Assembly (NCBI GenBank): GCA_003260025.2
Contig: QFZU02000072.1
Location: forward strand, 1 to 64,000
Origin: Microbispora triticiradicis
GTDB lineage: Bacteria > Actinomycetota > Actinomycetes > Streptosporangiales > Streptosporangiaceae
DNA length: 64,000 nt
Direction: 5' to 3'
Every line of letters starts with the position of its first letter. Within the stretch, counting starts at the first letter, position 1. A program made the translations under genes and the position numbers. The notes under the pieces are model-generated. The model saw only the letters and a list, made by a program, of their open reading frames with translations, had not been told where the DNA came from and made no database searches. Positions 1 to 7,811 of the stretch are shown here, piece by piece.

Positions 1-27
1 CTGACGTTCAGCCGCCCCACGCCGTAC

Positions 28-56
28 GGCCCGCCCCCGCACCCCGGGGGCGGGCC
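28..56. terminator. GC-rich hairpin terminator
   Basis: A perfect 12-bp stem (arms 28-39 and 45-56, loop 40-44) lies just beyond the stop codon of the leftward gene that ends at 66. It has no U-tract, which is usual for actinobacterial terminators. It could serve that gene or one left of the window. Confidence 0.6.
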
Positions 57-65
57 GCCGCCGTC

Positions 66-416
66 TCAGGCCCTGCCGTGCCGCACAGCATCCACGCCGC
101 GCCAGAACGCGACCGCCTCCGCATCCGACAGCCGCCGCTCGGTCGGCGCGTCGGCGACGTCGAGCAGCGCCGCCAGCTCGGTGTAGGCGTCACGGTCGCC
201 GACGAGCCCGTCCCAGCCGGGCAGCATGTCGCCGCGGTGGCGCCGGCCGCTCGGCACCCAGCGGACCCGCTGGTTGAGCGTCACGAACGCCGCGGCCGGG
301 TTCGCCAGCCACAGATCGAGGAGCTTCTGCCCGTCGTGGCCGCGCGGCAGGTTGCGGGCGAGGAGCATCGCCATCCGCCCCCAGATCTCCGGGACGGGGG
401 TGTCGGTGTTGGGCAT
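66..416 (-). CDS. Small hypothetical protein (116 aa)
   Basis: I do not recognise the family. The 116-residue product has no signal peptide or membrane segment and is rich in short amphipathic helices with several Trp and Arg residues, so it is probably a soluble cytoplasmic protein. The start chosen is the ATG at 416, which has a GGAAGG ribosome-binding site about 10 bases upstream; the open frame runs further upstream, but the extra part is Arg/Ala-rich and looks non-coding. It is followed directly by a strong hairpin. It sits at the edge of an accessory island with phage and plasmid relics, so a mobile-element origin is plausible but unproven. Confidence 0.6.
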   Translation of the reverse strand: MPNTDTPVPEIWGRMAMLLARNLPRGHDGQKLLDLWLANPAAAFVTLNQRVRWVPSGRRHRGDMLPGWDGLVGDRDAYTELAALLDVADAPTERRLSDAEAVAFWRGVDAVRHGRA

Positions 417-589
417 GGCTGGGCCTTCCAGTCGCGTGGCGGTGCGCGCGCGTGCGCGCGGCGGTGCGGTTGCGTTGGAATCCTCAGCCGTACGGCTGCC
501 ACCGGCCGGCGGGGCCGACCTCGCTCCCGAGGGTACTCGACCCGCCGACACCGGCGTGTCGCCGCCAGGAGGGGCGGCTTTGCTATGCC

Positions 590-1177
590 TTATCCGACGC
601 GCATGACGGCCTTCACGTCATCCAGGCCCGAACCGGTCGTACGGCCCGGCATGCTCCACCGGACTGGCGGCTCGCCCTGCGTCACCCACCGGAGCTCGCC
701 CCCGCCCTTGGGGATGTCGAACGTCTTCACCGCCACCTGCGGATCCCCCGGAGCGACCTGCTCGACGCCTTCCCCGACCCGGCCGACCCACGGTGCGTTC
801 CCCGCGTTCCCTCCGACCGTCGTGAACGTCCGCGACCCCTGCCGGACCTGCCATTCGCCCGTCGCGCCCGGCGGCAACCGGTCCGCCGCTTTCGTCGCCT
901 CCACCCGGATCGACACCGCCGCCCACCACCGCTCCGCCGGCCGTAACGCATCCCCCGTCCGGCCACGGTAGAAGTACACCCCGGTCGGGGTCACCGTGAG
1001 CGGCTGCCCGCCCTCCCCCCGGATCGTCGCCGGCTCCCCCAGCTTGAGTACCTGTGCGGGGGCGGCCGCCGAACTCGGCGCCGCGCCGGGCTCCCCGGCC
1101 GCGCTGGTGGTAGTCCCGCCCGAGCACGCGGAAAGGGTGGTGACGGCCGCGCAGAGCACGACAAGACGACGTAACAC
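590..1177 (-). CDS. Secreted lipoprotein, DUF4352-like
   Basis: The 195-residue product begins with a short basic N-terminus and a hydrophobic stretch ending in the lipobox LSAC (Cys about residue 18), so it should be lipid-anchored on the outer face of the membrane. After a low-complexity Ser/Ala/Gly linker comes a compact beta-rich domain (about residues 45-185) that resembles the immunoglobulin-like DUF4352 fold of many actinobacterial lipoproteins; that family assignment is tentative. The GTG start at 1177 is preferred over the upstream ATG at 1204 because GGAGGGG lies 6 bases before it and the signal peptide then starts correctly. The ligand is unknown. The gene is transcribed alone. Confidence 0.75.
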   Translation of the reverse strand: MLRRLVVLCAAVTTLSACSGGTTTSAAGEPGAAPSSAAAPAQVLKLGEPATIRGEGGQPLTVTPTGVYFYRGRTGDALRPAERWWAAVSIRVEATKAADRLPPGATGEWQVRQGSRTFTTVGGNAGNAPWVGRVGEGVEQVAPGDPQVAVKTFDIPKGGGELRWVTQGEPPVRWSMPGRTTGSGLDDVKAVMRVG

Positions 1178-1497
1178 GAAAATCCCCTCCAGGGATCGGT
1201 CCAAAGGCGACCGATACGGTAGCCGCGCATCCTGCGGTCGTGCCGGGATTCACCCGAAAACGCGCGATCACACCACCTTGTCAACGTCACCGGAACCACC
1301 ACCGACGTGACCGCCCGCAGACGTGACGCGAGCGCCGCCCCTTCCCCGGCATGGGAGGGGCGGGCGCCCTCGGCGTTCCAGGTCTCCCGAAGGCACCAAC
1401 ACCGTTCGGAGTCGCCACCTGCGCGGTGCATTCCGTTGGAATACACTGCGGGGCAGGGAATTGCGGAGAGTCCTGGATGGTCTGGAGGGGAGCCAGC
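1178..1497. other. Intergenic region, no gene seen
   Basis: This lies between a leftward lipoprotein gene and a rightward toxin-antitoxin-like pair, so it should hold two divergent promoters. The only clear structure is the palindrome at 1427-1445. Short open frames here lack plausible starts. Confidence 0.5.
1427..1445. promoter_or_regulatory. Palindrome upstream of TA-like pair, possible operator
   Basis: The site reads TGCATTCCGTTGGAATACA: arms ATTCC and GGAAT around a 3-base spacer, with TG and CA as outer matches. It ends 52 bases before the GTG start of the first gene of the pair. Type II antitoxins often repress their own operon at such palindromes. A close copy of its core lies at 10699-10713. 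Confidence 0.4.
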
Positions 1498-1812
1498 GTG
1501 ACGGCGCAGCCGGTGGAGCACCACGACCCACACGACCCGGACGACATCCTCGCCCGCCTGCCCGAGCAGTACCACGAGCGATTCTTGGCCGAGTACCGGG
1601 AAGCGATGGTCGCGGCCGCGCACGAGACGTGGCGCTACCGCCAACTGCAGGAGGTCCTGAAGATCTGGCACCTGCGGGCGATCGCCTACTCCCGCCCCGG
1701 GCACGAGCGAGCCCGCCGCGAGGCCCGCGAGGGCATCAACGTCGTCCCGGCCGAGGACGTCATCCCCAGATGGGCCGACCTCGTCGCATCCCGCGCGGAC
1801 AGCCCCGCGTGA
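1498..1812 (+). CDS. DUF6247-like protein, putative antitoxin
   Basis: This 104-residue acidic and helical protein has a disordered His/Asp/Pro-rich N-terminus and then a segment of the type DPDDILARLPEQYHERFLAEY (about residues 13-33), characteristic of small actinobacterial proteins annotated DUF6247. Those are frequently encoded just before RelE/ParE-like toxins. The GTG start at 1498 has GGAGGGG 6 bases upstream; the longer open frame upstream is non-coding in character. Its stop overlaps the next gene's start (GTGA), showing tight co-translation. A role as antitoxin is inferred from size, acidity, coupling and the upstream palindrome, not from a catalytic or DNA-binding motif. Confidence 0.65.
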   Translation: MTAQPVEHHDPHDPDDILARLPEQYHERFLAEYREAMVAAAHETWRYRQLQEVLKIWHLRAIAYSRPGHERARREAREGINVVPAEDVIPRWADLVASRADSPA

Positions 1813-2054
1813 AATACCGCATCAATTACCACGCGAGCGCGTCCAGCCTGATCCCCGGCTTACCGGAAGAGGCGTTCCGCGCCCTGATCGACACCCTGCT
1901 GAAGGTCGGCGACGACCCGTGGGAGATGGGCATCCCCGAACCGGTGGATCCGCAGTGTCGGCAGGCGGTGTTCGGCGGCGTCGGCCTGGTCTTCTACTAC
2001 GTCGATGACGACGCTCAGATGGTGACCGTCTACGACATCGCCTGGGCCGGGTGA
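1809..2054 (+). CDS. RelE/ParE-like small protein, putative toxin
   Basis: This 81-residue protein starts at a GTG overlapping the stop of the upstream gene. It has the size and layout of a RelE/ParE-superfamily toxin: a first strand (YRINYHASA), an alpha-helical hairpin (about residues 16-40, LPEEAFRALIDTLLKVGDDPW), then strands containing RQAVFGGVGLVFYYVDDDAQMVTVYDIAW. The last strands match the family's V-x-Y-x-[ID] ending. In this family the product cleaves mRNA on the ribosome or inhibits gyrase; which of these applies cannot be told here. The pair could stabilise a mobile element, as remnants of several lie nearby. Confidence 0.65.
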   Translation: MKYRINYHASASSLIPGLPEEAFRALIDTLLKVGDDPWEMGIPEPVDPQCRQAVFGGVGLVFYYVDDDAQMVTVYDIAWAG

Positions 2055-2567
2055 GCGCACGGCCGGTTGTACGCCGCCACCACCGCGCTGTTTCCTAAGT
2101 GCGCGGGCGCGGGTTACCCCCCGCGCTGGGCGATAACGTTCCGGTCACGACTGCTCGGCTTGTACGGGTGCCGGGATCACCTGCATGGTTGTGCCCGCGG
2201 CTAGCAGCCGGCGGACAGACGCCCGCGCGTCTGCATGCTGGAGAGCGTCGCTCCACCCCGGGTGACCCTGGGTATCCGCGAGGCGTCAATGACGCGAGTC
2301 TCAGGCCCGATGACCCCCATCCACCAGCGATAAGAACCATGATCACCTGCAGAGCAAGTTAGTAGAAACGGGCACCTTTCCAGACGGCGAAACTCTGTCT
2401 CTTCCGCTAAGGGCGCCTTGACGTGCTGGCGGGCCGGCGGCTGTCCCGCGATGCACTTTGAGCCGCAGCGGATGCTTCCTGCAGTGTCCGCGCAGGAGCT
2501 AACCGACCATAATCCCATGGGAAACCTCGAGGGCTGCGGCCCTTTGTTCCGCGGTCCCGGTCTGCAC
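2055..2567. other. Intergenic region, no gene seen
   Basis: Short open frames on both strands have mixed codon use and no ribosome-binding sites. It separates the TA-like pair from the convergent hydrolase gene. I see no convincing RNA gene or repeat. Confidence 0.4.
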
Positions 2568-4433
2568 CTAAGAGCGAGAGCCCTGGCACAGGTCCGGCGG
2601 TTGACAGCGGGGGTATTGGACGGTTATGTGGTAGCGGATAGCTAGGTCGCCGTTTGGCTGGACGACCTCGTGTGCCCCCGCTCCATAGTTATCTTGACGA
2701 TCATGGTGCAATGCGAAGTCCCGGTTCAGGCTGAAACTGATCCGCAGGGTGTGTCTTGGCGAGGCCGGAGGTAGGAACACCTCATAGGTGAAGGTGCCTT
2801 TGTCGGCCGGAACCGGGGTCCACTGGCCGTCCTGGGGGATGGTGAGGCGGCCAGCGCTATCGCCGTAATCTTCGGGATACCTGAAGATCGTGAGGTCAAC
2901 CTGACTGCGGTCCGGCGGCTCCTCGGTTATGCACACCGGGTGCCGCAGCACCGGAGTGCACTGCAGCGTCGGCGCCTGTTTGCGGGCCTTCACCGCGTCG
3001 AGCACTAGCGTTGCACGAACGTAGGGCGTGGCGCGTTGGTTGATGACGATGGCTTGGCGCAGCAGACTGGCGAAGGCGGCGTGGCCCTTGGCGTTCGGGT
3101 GTACGGTTGCGCGTTCGTCGCCCTGGGTCATCCACGAGTTCTCGTACCCACGGAACCACGGATCGCTGGCGCAGTAGGCGTGGTTGCTGAAGGGCTTGGT
3201 AAGGTTTTGGATGTCGTTCCAGTGGAGGTTGCGATGCCGGCCCGCCGCTCGATGGATCAGCATGTTAAGAGTGCTGCCGAAGGTGGTCATCGCATCGGCC
3301 TCCTTTCGGTCGATTCCGACGAGCGGCCTGCCTAGGTCTCCGCAGCCACCCCCTTTCAAAACCTCTACTGGGTAGCGATTGATGTAGGTTTCGCGCACCC
3401 CTGGCAGCCGAGTGTCGATGGCCGAGGCCAGAAGGTCGTATCGGTGGGAAACCTCGTTGACCGCTGTACGGATGCCGCTGTCGTACACGCAGTCGACGTG
3501 GTTGAGCGGGCGGTTATTGTTTTGTGCGCATGCGAGCACAATGTCGCTGAAGTGGAGATCGTTGATTCCGGCAGTGACGAGCAGGGCGTCGATCGGTCGC
3601 GCGGCCGGGGTTCCCGCCCGTACGGCTGAGCGGACCGCTTCGACCTGGGGCGACAGCAGCGCTGAACCGACAGGCACAGTACCTTCGTACTGATCCGCCC
3701 ACAGGTGTGTGATCTCGGCGCCCGAGCAGGCGAAGCTCAGGAAGGTCACCGAGGTGTGCGGGTCGGCTTCCTCGATGGCCTGAGCCGCGAGGGCCGGTCC
3801 GCTGCGGGCCGAACGGTGGCAGCGGCGATCCTTCCACTGAGCGGGCCGTCTCTCTATCGCGAACTTGATCTTTCCATTGATCAGACCACCGGTGTTCTCG
3901 ACGGAGTCGCGGAAGGGGATGTATTCGCCCGGACGGTCCGGATTGCCTTCGCCGGAGGCCAGCGAGTCGCCGATGGAGACGATGAGGTGGTCGCGTATCG
4001 AGATGTTGTCGATGTGCTTGACGCTGACACCGCGATCGGTGTGGAGGGTCAGTCCGACCCGGTAGAAGCCCTGTCTCGGCATGAGCTCATGCATGGACAC
4101 TCTGCACGCGGGGCCGCCATGGGTGAGCTTGTAGCTGTGGCCGATGCCGGTTATCTCAAACGTGTATCGGTGGATGCGCCGCACTGACTTCGAAGCGCAG
4201 GCGTCGAGGACGATGGACCAACCGCGGGGATGAATGTAAGCCGGGTCATAGCTGGCAGAGTCCTCTTTCCAAGCTTCCCAGCTGGCGCCGTACCGTGATG
4301 GCACGCTCCAGGAGAAAACCGGCTTGGCGTCGCGGTCCAGCGACTCCGGTGTGGGTGTGGGAGAAACAATCCCCATCGCCAGCAGGGAACTCACGAAGGT
4401 GGCCGATAAGAGCCGTCTGAGCTTTGTATGCAT
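2568..4433 (-). CDS. Secreted SGNH/GDSL-family hydrolase with extra domains
   Basis: This 621-residue protein has an N-terminal signal peptide (hydrophobic residues about 7-25). A beta-rich domain (about 35-150) precedes the SGNH hydrolase domain (about 150-455): block I SIGDSLASGEG with the catalytic Ser, the block III-type motif GINDLHF, and block V HPNAKGH with the catalytic His. An additional C-terminal beta domain covers about 460-610. Many cysteines suit an extracellular enzyme. The family hydrolyses esters of lipids or polysaccharides; the substrate is unknown. It is longer than the usual 250-300 residues because of the flanking domains. Codon use is less GC-biased than in the window's core genes, consistent with acquisition. 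Confidence 0.85.
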   Translation of the reverse strand: MHTKLRRLLSATFVSSLLAMGIVSPTPTPESLDRDAKPVFSWSVPSRYGASWEAWKEDSASYDPAYIHPRGWSIVLDACASKSVRRIHRYTFEITGIGHSYKLTHGGPACRVSMHELMPRQGFYRVGLTLHTDRGVSVKHIDNISIRDHLIVSIGDSLASGEGNPDRPGEYIPFRDSVENTGGLINGKIKFAIERRPAQWKDRRCHRSARSGPALAAQAIEEADPHTSVTFLSFACSGAEITHLWADQYEGTVPVGSALLSPQVEAVRSAVRAGTPAARPIDALLVTAGINDLHFSDIVLACAQNNNRPLNHVDCVYDSGIRTAVNEVSHRYDLLASAIDTRLPGVRETYINRYPVEVLKGGGCGDLGRPLVGIDRKEADAMTTFGSTLNMLIHRAAGRHRNLHWNDIQNLTKPFSNHAYCASDPWFRGYENSWMTQGDERATVHPNAKGHAAFASLLRQAIVINQRATPYVRATLVLDAVKARKQAPTLQCTPVLRHPVCITEEPPDRSQVDLTIFRYPEDYGDSAGRLTIPQDGQWTPVPADKGTFTYEVFLPPASPRHTLRISFSLNRDFALHHDRQDNYGAGAHEVVQPNGDLAIRYHITVQYPRCQPPDLCQGSRS

Positions 4434-5414
4434 GTGAGGTTCCCTTTCAGTAACTGCGTCTTAGGCGCCGATGACCCGGACGACTATGCCGCCGTTGACG
4501 TGAGGCCGCTCATGGCCGGCGGGTCATGCTGCGCAGGTCGGCACTCCGGCGCAGGACTGGGCCCGTTCAACCAAGGCGGAGGCCCGACAAGACCCCGACG
4601 GGCGAACGGCTACGTGAGCCGGCAGACCAGCAAAAGCGAACCGGCATGCCAAGGCGTCACCCGGCGCGCCCACGCGCATCGAACGCTGACCGCGCGATAC
4701 GCTGAGAGGCGGAACCTCGGCCGACCATTGCTCGCGGCCCACGTGAGAAGGGCCTTCGCAGCGACCTCTGCTCTATTCAAGGGCCGACATGCAGGCCGTT
4801 CCGCCAGGCACCCAAGGGGCTCACGTACTCCCCGCATGCGGCGACCTCTCCATTGTCGTCGAGCGTTTCCCAGAGCTCCTCAACCTCAAGGGTGCCTGAC
4901 GACAAAACCTCGCCACATCTGCGTACATCATCAGGGCAGTCCGCTGCACCAGCTGACACACACCGTGACGTCTATACGAGCCGCGGCCCGCGCCTTGACT
5001 TAGCGGGGAGCAGAACCTGACGTTTGCAGTGACAGGAACCGGCGCTCAACACCCACCCCATGACCGTTACGGCGGATTGCGACCTTGGCAACAATTCGAT
5101 ATACGAAGATCGATCTACCCGCTGGTAGCTCGTGGGAATAGTCATTCCCGTGACCTATCCTTTGTAGCCTAAATCGAACACATGAGCTATACAATTCGGT
5201 CCAGTCCGCCTTCAGATTGTCGGCTTCCTGGGCTATGATCGACGGCCTGGCAGACTCGCCTGCCGCGCCGCGCCGGACGCCTACGCCGCCCGGCACCAGT
5301 CGGTCAAGGTCCCCTGCGGATCGCGTGCCCCCGCCTCACCTCTCAAGCCCCGGTTGATCAGTCGTCGTGGGCGCGGCCGCGTAGGGGAGTGCCCGGACAG
5401 GATCCAGGATCACC
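4434..5414. other. Long gene-poor stretch, possibly decayed sequence
   Basis: Nearly 1 kb without a convincing gene. Two leftward open frames have some protein-like character: 4777-4959 (60 aa, acidic, with a Leu-Glu-Val-Glu-Glu-Leu-Trp run) and 5000-5296 (98 aa). Neither has a good ribosome-binding site or a family I recognise. The part around 5060-5240 is clearly lower in GC than its surroundings, which suggests foreign or non-coding DNA. Confidence 0.35.
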
Positions 5415-6211
5415 GTGACCCAGCACCACGACCGCAAGGCCCGCATCCGCGCGCGCATGGCCGCGACCGGCGAGACCTACACCGCCGCCGCCCGCCACAT
5501 CGACGCCCACCGGCATCCCCGCCCAGACCTGGCCATCCTCGGCGGCCTCCCATATGCCGCCGGCCGCCCCGTGGACCTACCCCTGGCCAGCACCGCGGTC
5601 GGCGCCTGCCGCGCCGGATGTCGCCACTGCCAGGACGATGCGGTCGCGGCGCTCGCGGCCGACTGCGCCATCATCGCCGTGCTCGCCGGCGCCGTCTACG
5701 GCATGCTCCCCGTCGCCGGCGCTCTCGCCTCCCCCGCCACCCGCATCTGGCAACCGCTCGCCCAGCAGGCCATGGCCAGCGGCGACGGCGTCCAGGCGCT
5801 GGCCGCCATCGAGGCCATGACCGCCCAGGACCGGGAGGCGCTGGTGCAGGACGCGCTGGACCACTGGGCCGCCGGCGGGCTCCCCGCCGACGCCATCCAC
5901 ATCGTCCAGCTCGACCACGACGACGCGGCAGACCGCGGCCCGGATGAGACGGCGCCGATTTACGCGCTGTCGCCCGGCACGGTGACGACACCGCAGGGGC
6001 CGCTGCCCATGGTGCTCCTGATCCCGGAGACGCCCGGCGCCGGGCTGAGCGACCTGCGCGCGGTGCGGCTGGCCGGCCTGGGACATGACGAGACTGCCGG
6101 ATGCCGATCTGTCCTGGCGGATGCGCATGGACATCGCCACCCGCTCCATCGCCGAGATCGCCCACACCGACGCCGAGGGCTGGGATGGCTCTCCCCTCGT
6201 ACCGTGGGGAC
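5415..6211 (+). pseudogene. 5' part of integrative-element gene, frameshifted and IS-interrupted
   Basis: The first 225 or so residues resemble proteins carried by actinobacterial conjugative elements: a basic N-terminus RKARIRARMAATGETYTAAARH, a Cys/His cluster CRAGCRHC (about residues 68-75) and an acidic C-terminal part. The annotated frame stays open to 6215, but after about 6090 the protein-like sequence moves one frame over (RLPDADLSWRMRMDIATRS...). Skipping one base there gives a smooth continuation, so a one-base insertion near 6090 is likely. The gene then meets the left end of an IS3 element at 6212; its probable remainder is at 7500-7686. I infer an original protein of roughly 330 residues, now inactive; its function is not known to me. 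Confidence 0.6.
6208..6211. repeat. Target-site duplication (GGAC), left copy
   Basis: GGAC directly left of the IS3-family element is repeated directly right of it at 7500-7503. Four bases is within the normal range for IS3-family insertions. Confidence 0.6.
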
Positions 6212-6232
6212 CTGACCTAAGAAGGGTTGGGC

Positions 6233-6557
6233 GTGGGAGAGACCAGACGTAGGTTCGATCCGGAGTTCCGGGCGGGTGCGGTGCGCATCGTCCGGGAGAC
6301 GGGTAAATCCGTCGCTCAGGTCGCCAGGGACCTGGGGATCAACGCGGGAACGTTGGCCAACTGGGTGCAGATGGACCGGCTGGCCCGCGAGCAGGACACC
6401 GGTTCCGGTGGTGAGCTGGCCGAGTCTGAGCGTGAGAACTGCGCGTCTGCGCAGGCAGAGGGCCGAATGGGCCAAGGAGCGCGCTGAGTTGGAGATGGAG
6501 CGTGATGTCCTCAAGCGCTCGGTGGTCCTCTGGGTCAAGGAAGCGACGGGCCGGTGA
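6233..6557 (+). pseudogene. IS3 OrfA (HTH_Tnp_1), frameshifted
   Basis: OrfA supplies the DNA-binding half of the IS3 transposase. The N-terminus (RRRFDPEFRAGAVRIVRETG, then SVAQVARDLGINAGTLANWV) is a textbook HTH_Tnp_1 domain, and the end (EWAKERAELEMERDVLKRS) is the usual leucine-zipper-like coiled coil. The two halves lie in different frames. One extra T near 6440 breaks the frame; removing it joins ESEREN to ARLRRQRAEW. GTG at 6233 follows AAGAAGGG. The corrected stop overlaps the start of orfB (GTGA at 6554-6557). The shift is not at a slippery A-run, so I read it as damage or a sequencing error and not as programmed frameshifting. Confidence 0.8.
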
Positions 6558-7468
6558 GCGTGGCGGCCTTCATCGCTTCCCAGAAGACCGAGCATGACGT
6601 CCCCCACGCGCTTGCCTGCCGGGCCTTGGGCGTCTCGCAGGCGTGGTTTTACAAGTGGCGCGCCCGAGCGCCGACCGCCCGCCAGCGACGACGAGCCGAT
6701 CTCGATGCGGCGATCGAGACCCGATTCGCCGCCTCGGCCGGCACCTACGGGTCTCCGCGCATCACCCGTGACCTGCACCAGGACGGGTGGCGGGTCTCGG
6801 AGAACACGGTGGCGGCGCGGATGGCCGAACTGGGCCTGGTCGCCCGTGAGCGTCGCAAAACCCGAGGGCTGACCAGGGCCGGGAAGCGGCCCGTGGCGCC
6901 TGATCTGGTGCGGCGGCAGTTCACCGCGGTGGCGCCGGATGTGCTGTGGTGCGGGGACGTCACCGAGATCCCCACCGGTGAGGGCAAGCTGTATCTGGCA
7001 ACGGTGGAGGACCTGTTCTCCCGCCGGATGCTCGGCTTCGCCATGTCCGCCCACCACGACGCCGCGCTGACTATCGCCGCGTTGCAGATGGCCGCCGCGA
7101 CCAGGGGCGGCGGCGTGGACGGAGTGATCTTTCACAGCGACCGCGGCAGCGAGTACACCGCCGCCCGCTTTGCGGCCGCCTGCCGCCACTGGGGTGTGGT
7201 GCAGTCCATGGGGAGGGTCGGCTGCGCTCTGGACAACGCCGCGGCTGAGTCGTTCAACTCCACCCTCAAAGTCGAGTTGGTCCACCGGCACCGCTTCGCC
7301 ACCCGAGCCGAAGGGCGCGTGAAGGTCGCCACCTGGATCGCCGACTTCTACAACACCCGCCGCCGGCACAGCGCCGCCGGCGGGCTAGCGCCTATCGAGT
7401 ACGAGCAACAACTCATGGCCGCCCGAACGGCCGCCAGGGCGAGGGCCCAGGAGGTCATCGCCGCATAG
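6554..7468 (+). CDS. IS3 OrfB transposase (rve integrase domain)
   Basis: This 304-residue protein is the catalytic half of the transposase. It has an N-terminal HTH_21-like region (YGSPRITRDLHQDGWRVSENTVAARM, about residues 66-92) and a DDE integrase core: first Asp in WCGDVTEI, second Asp in FHSDRGSEY, Glu in AAAESFNSTLK, then the typical ending DFYNTRRRHSAAGGLAPIEYE. All three catalytic residues are present and length is normal. It starts at GTG 6554 overlapping the orfA stop. OrfB alone is usually insufficient for transposition, so with orfA shifted the element is probably inactive. Confidence 0.93.
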   Translation: MSVAAFIASQKTEHDVPHALACRALGVSQAWFYKWRARAPTARQRRRADLDAAIETRFAASAGTYGSPRITRDLHQDGWRVSENTVAARMAELGLVARERRKTRGLTRAGKRPVAPDLVRRQFTAVAPDVLWCGDVTEIPTGEGKLYLATVEDLFSRRMLGFAMSAHHDAALTIAALQMAAATRGGGVDGVIFHSDRGSEYTAARFAAACRHWGVVQSMGRVGCALDNAAAESFNSTLKVELVHRHRFATRAEGRVKVATWIADFYNTRRRHSAAGGLAPIEYEQQLMAARTAARARAQEVIAA

Positions 7469-7499
7469 AAACGTCTCCACGCTTTCAGGGGATTGCCAG

Positions 7500-7686
7500 G
7501 GACGACCTGGTGCTGTGGCAGGCCCCTACGCCGGTGAGCCTGCCCGAGCCCTGGTGGGATGTGGCCGACCGCGCCCAGCACGTGCTGCTGTGCGGCCCGG
7601 CCGCCGACCCGGCGCACGACGCGGTGCAGGCCGCCGCCGACGCCGGGGAGCTGCTGGCCGTGATCGCCATGGTGAGGTTCTGGTGA
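7500..7686 (+). pseudogene. 3' remnant of the IS-interrupted gene
   Basis: Directly right of the IS, one frame reads as good protein sequence to the TGA at 7684-7686: DDLVLWQAPTPV, then SLPEPWWDVADRAQHVLLCG, ending AVIAMVRFW. It has no start of its own. If the IS and one GGAC copy are removed, an uninterrupted frame appears from ATG 6185 (69 codons). Joining it to the longer upstream reading (ending GSPLVPWG) would need a one-base change. Either way it is the distal part of a gene split by the IS. Confidence 0.65.
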
Positions 7687-7800
7687 CCGCCCCGCCGTAC
7701 CACAGCGCACACCGCCGCCCAGCTGCAGGCCGCACTCGGCTGGACCCCCGGCCAGTGGGGTCGTGCCCAGGCTGCCGGGCTTATCCCCCCGCCTTCTGAT
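7683..7800 (+). pseudogene. Truncated HTH-like integrative-element gene fragment
   Basis: A GTG at 7683 overlaps the preceding stop, and after a one-base shift near 7705 the sequence reads AHTAAQLQAALGWTPGQWGR followed by AQAAGLIPPPSDL. This is the kind of N-terminal helix-turn-helix segment seen in small proteins of pSAM2-like elements. Nothing recognisable follows before the convergent gene that ends at 7812, so the gene is both frameshifted and cut short. Confidence 0.45.
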
Positions 7801-7811
7801 CTAGGGGCTGA

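Larger units (their letters stand above)
6212..7499 (+). mobile_element. IS3-family insertion sequence (about 1288 bp)
   Basis: The element carries orfA and orfB in the usual IS3 arrangement and is flanked by the direct repeat GGAC (6208-6211 and 7500-7503). The ends begin CTGAC on the left and CTGGC on the right (reverse complement), with a second matching block GCGTGG/AGA further in, so the inverted repeats are imperfect. Size and layout fit the family. It interrupts an integrative-element gene. OrfA carries a frameshift, so the copy may no longer move on its own. Confidence 0.75.

Noticed and set aside
4428-5003. 191-codon plus-strand open frame in the gene-poor region
   Set aside because: It has no ribosome-binding site and mixed codon positions, begins inside the complementary start of the SGNH gene, and shows no protein-like pattern.
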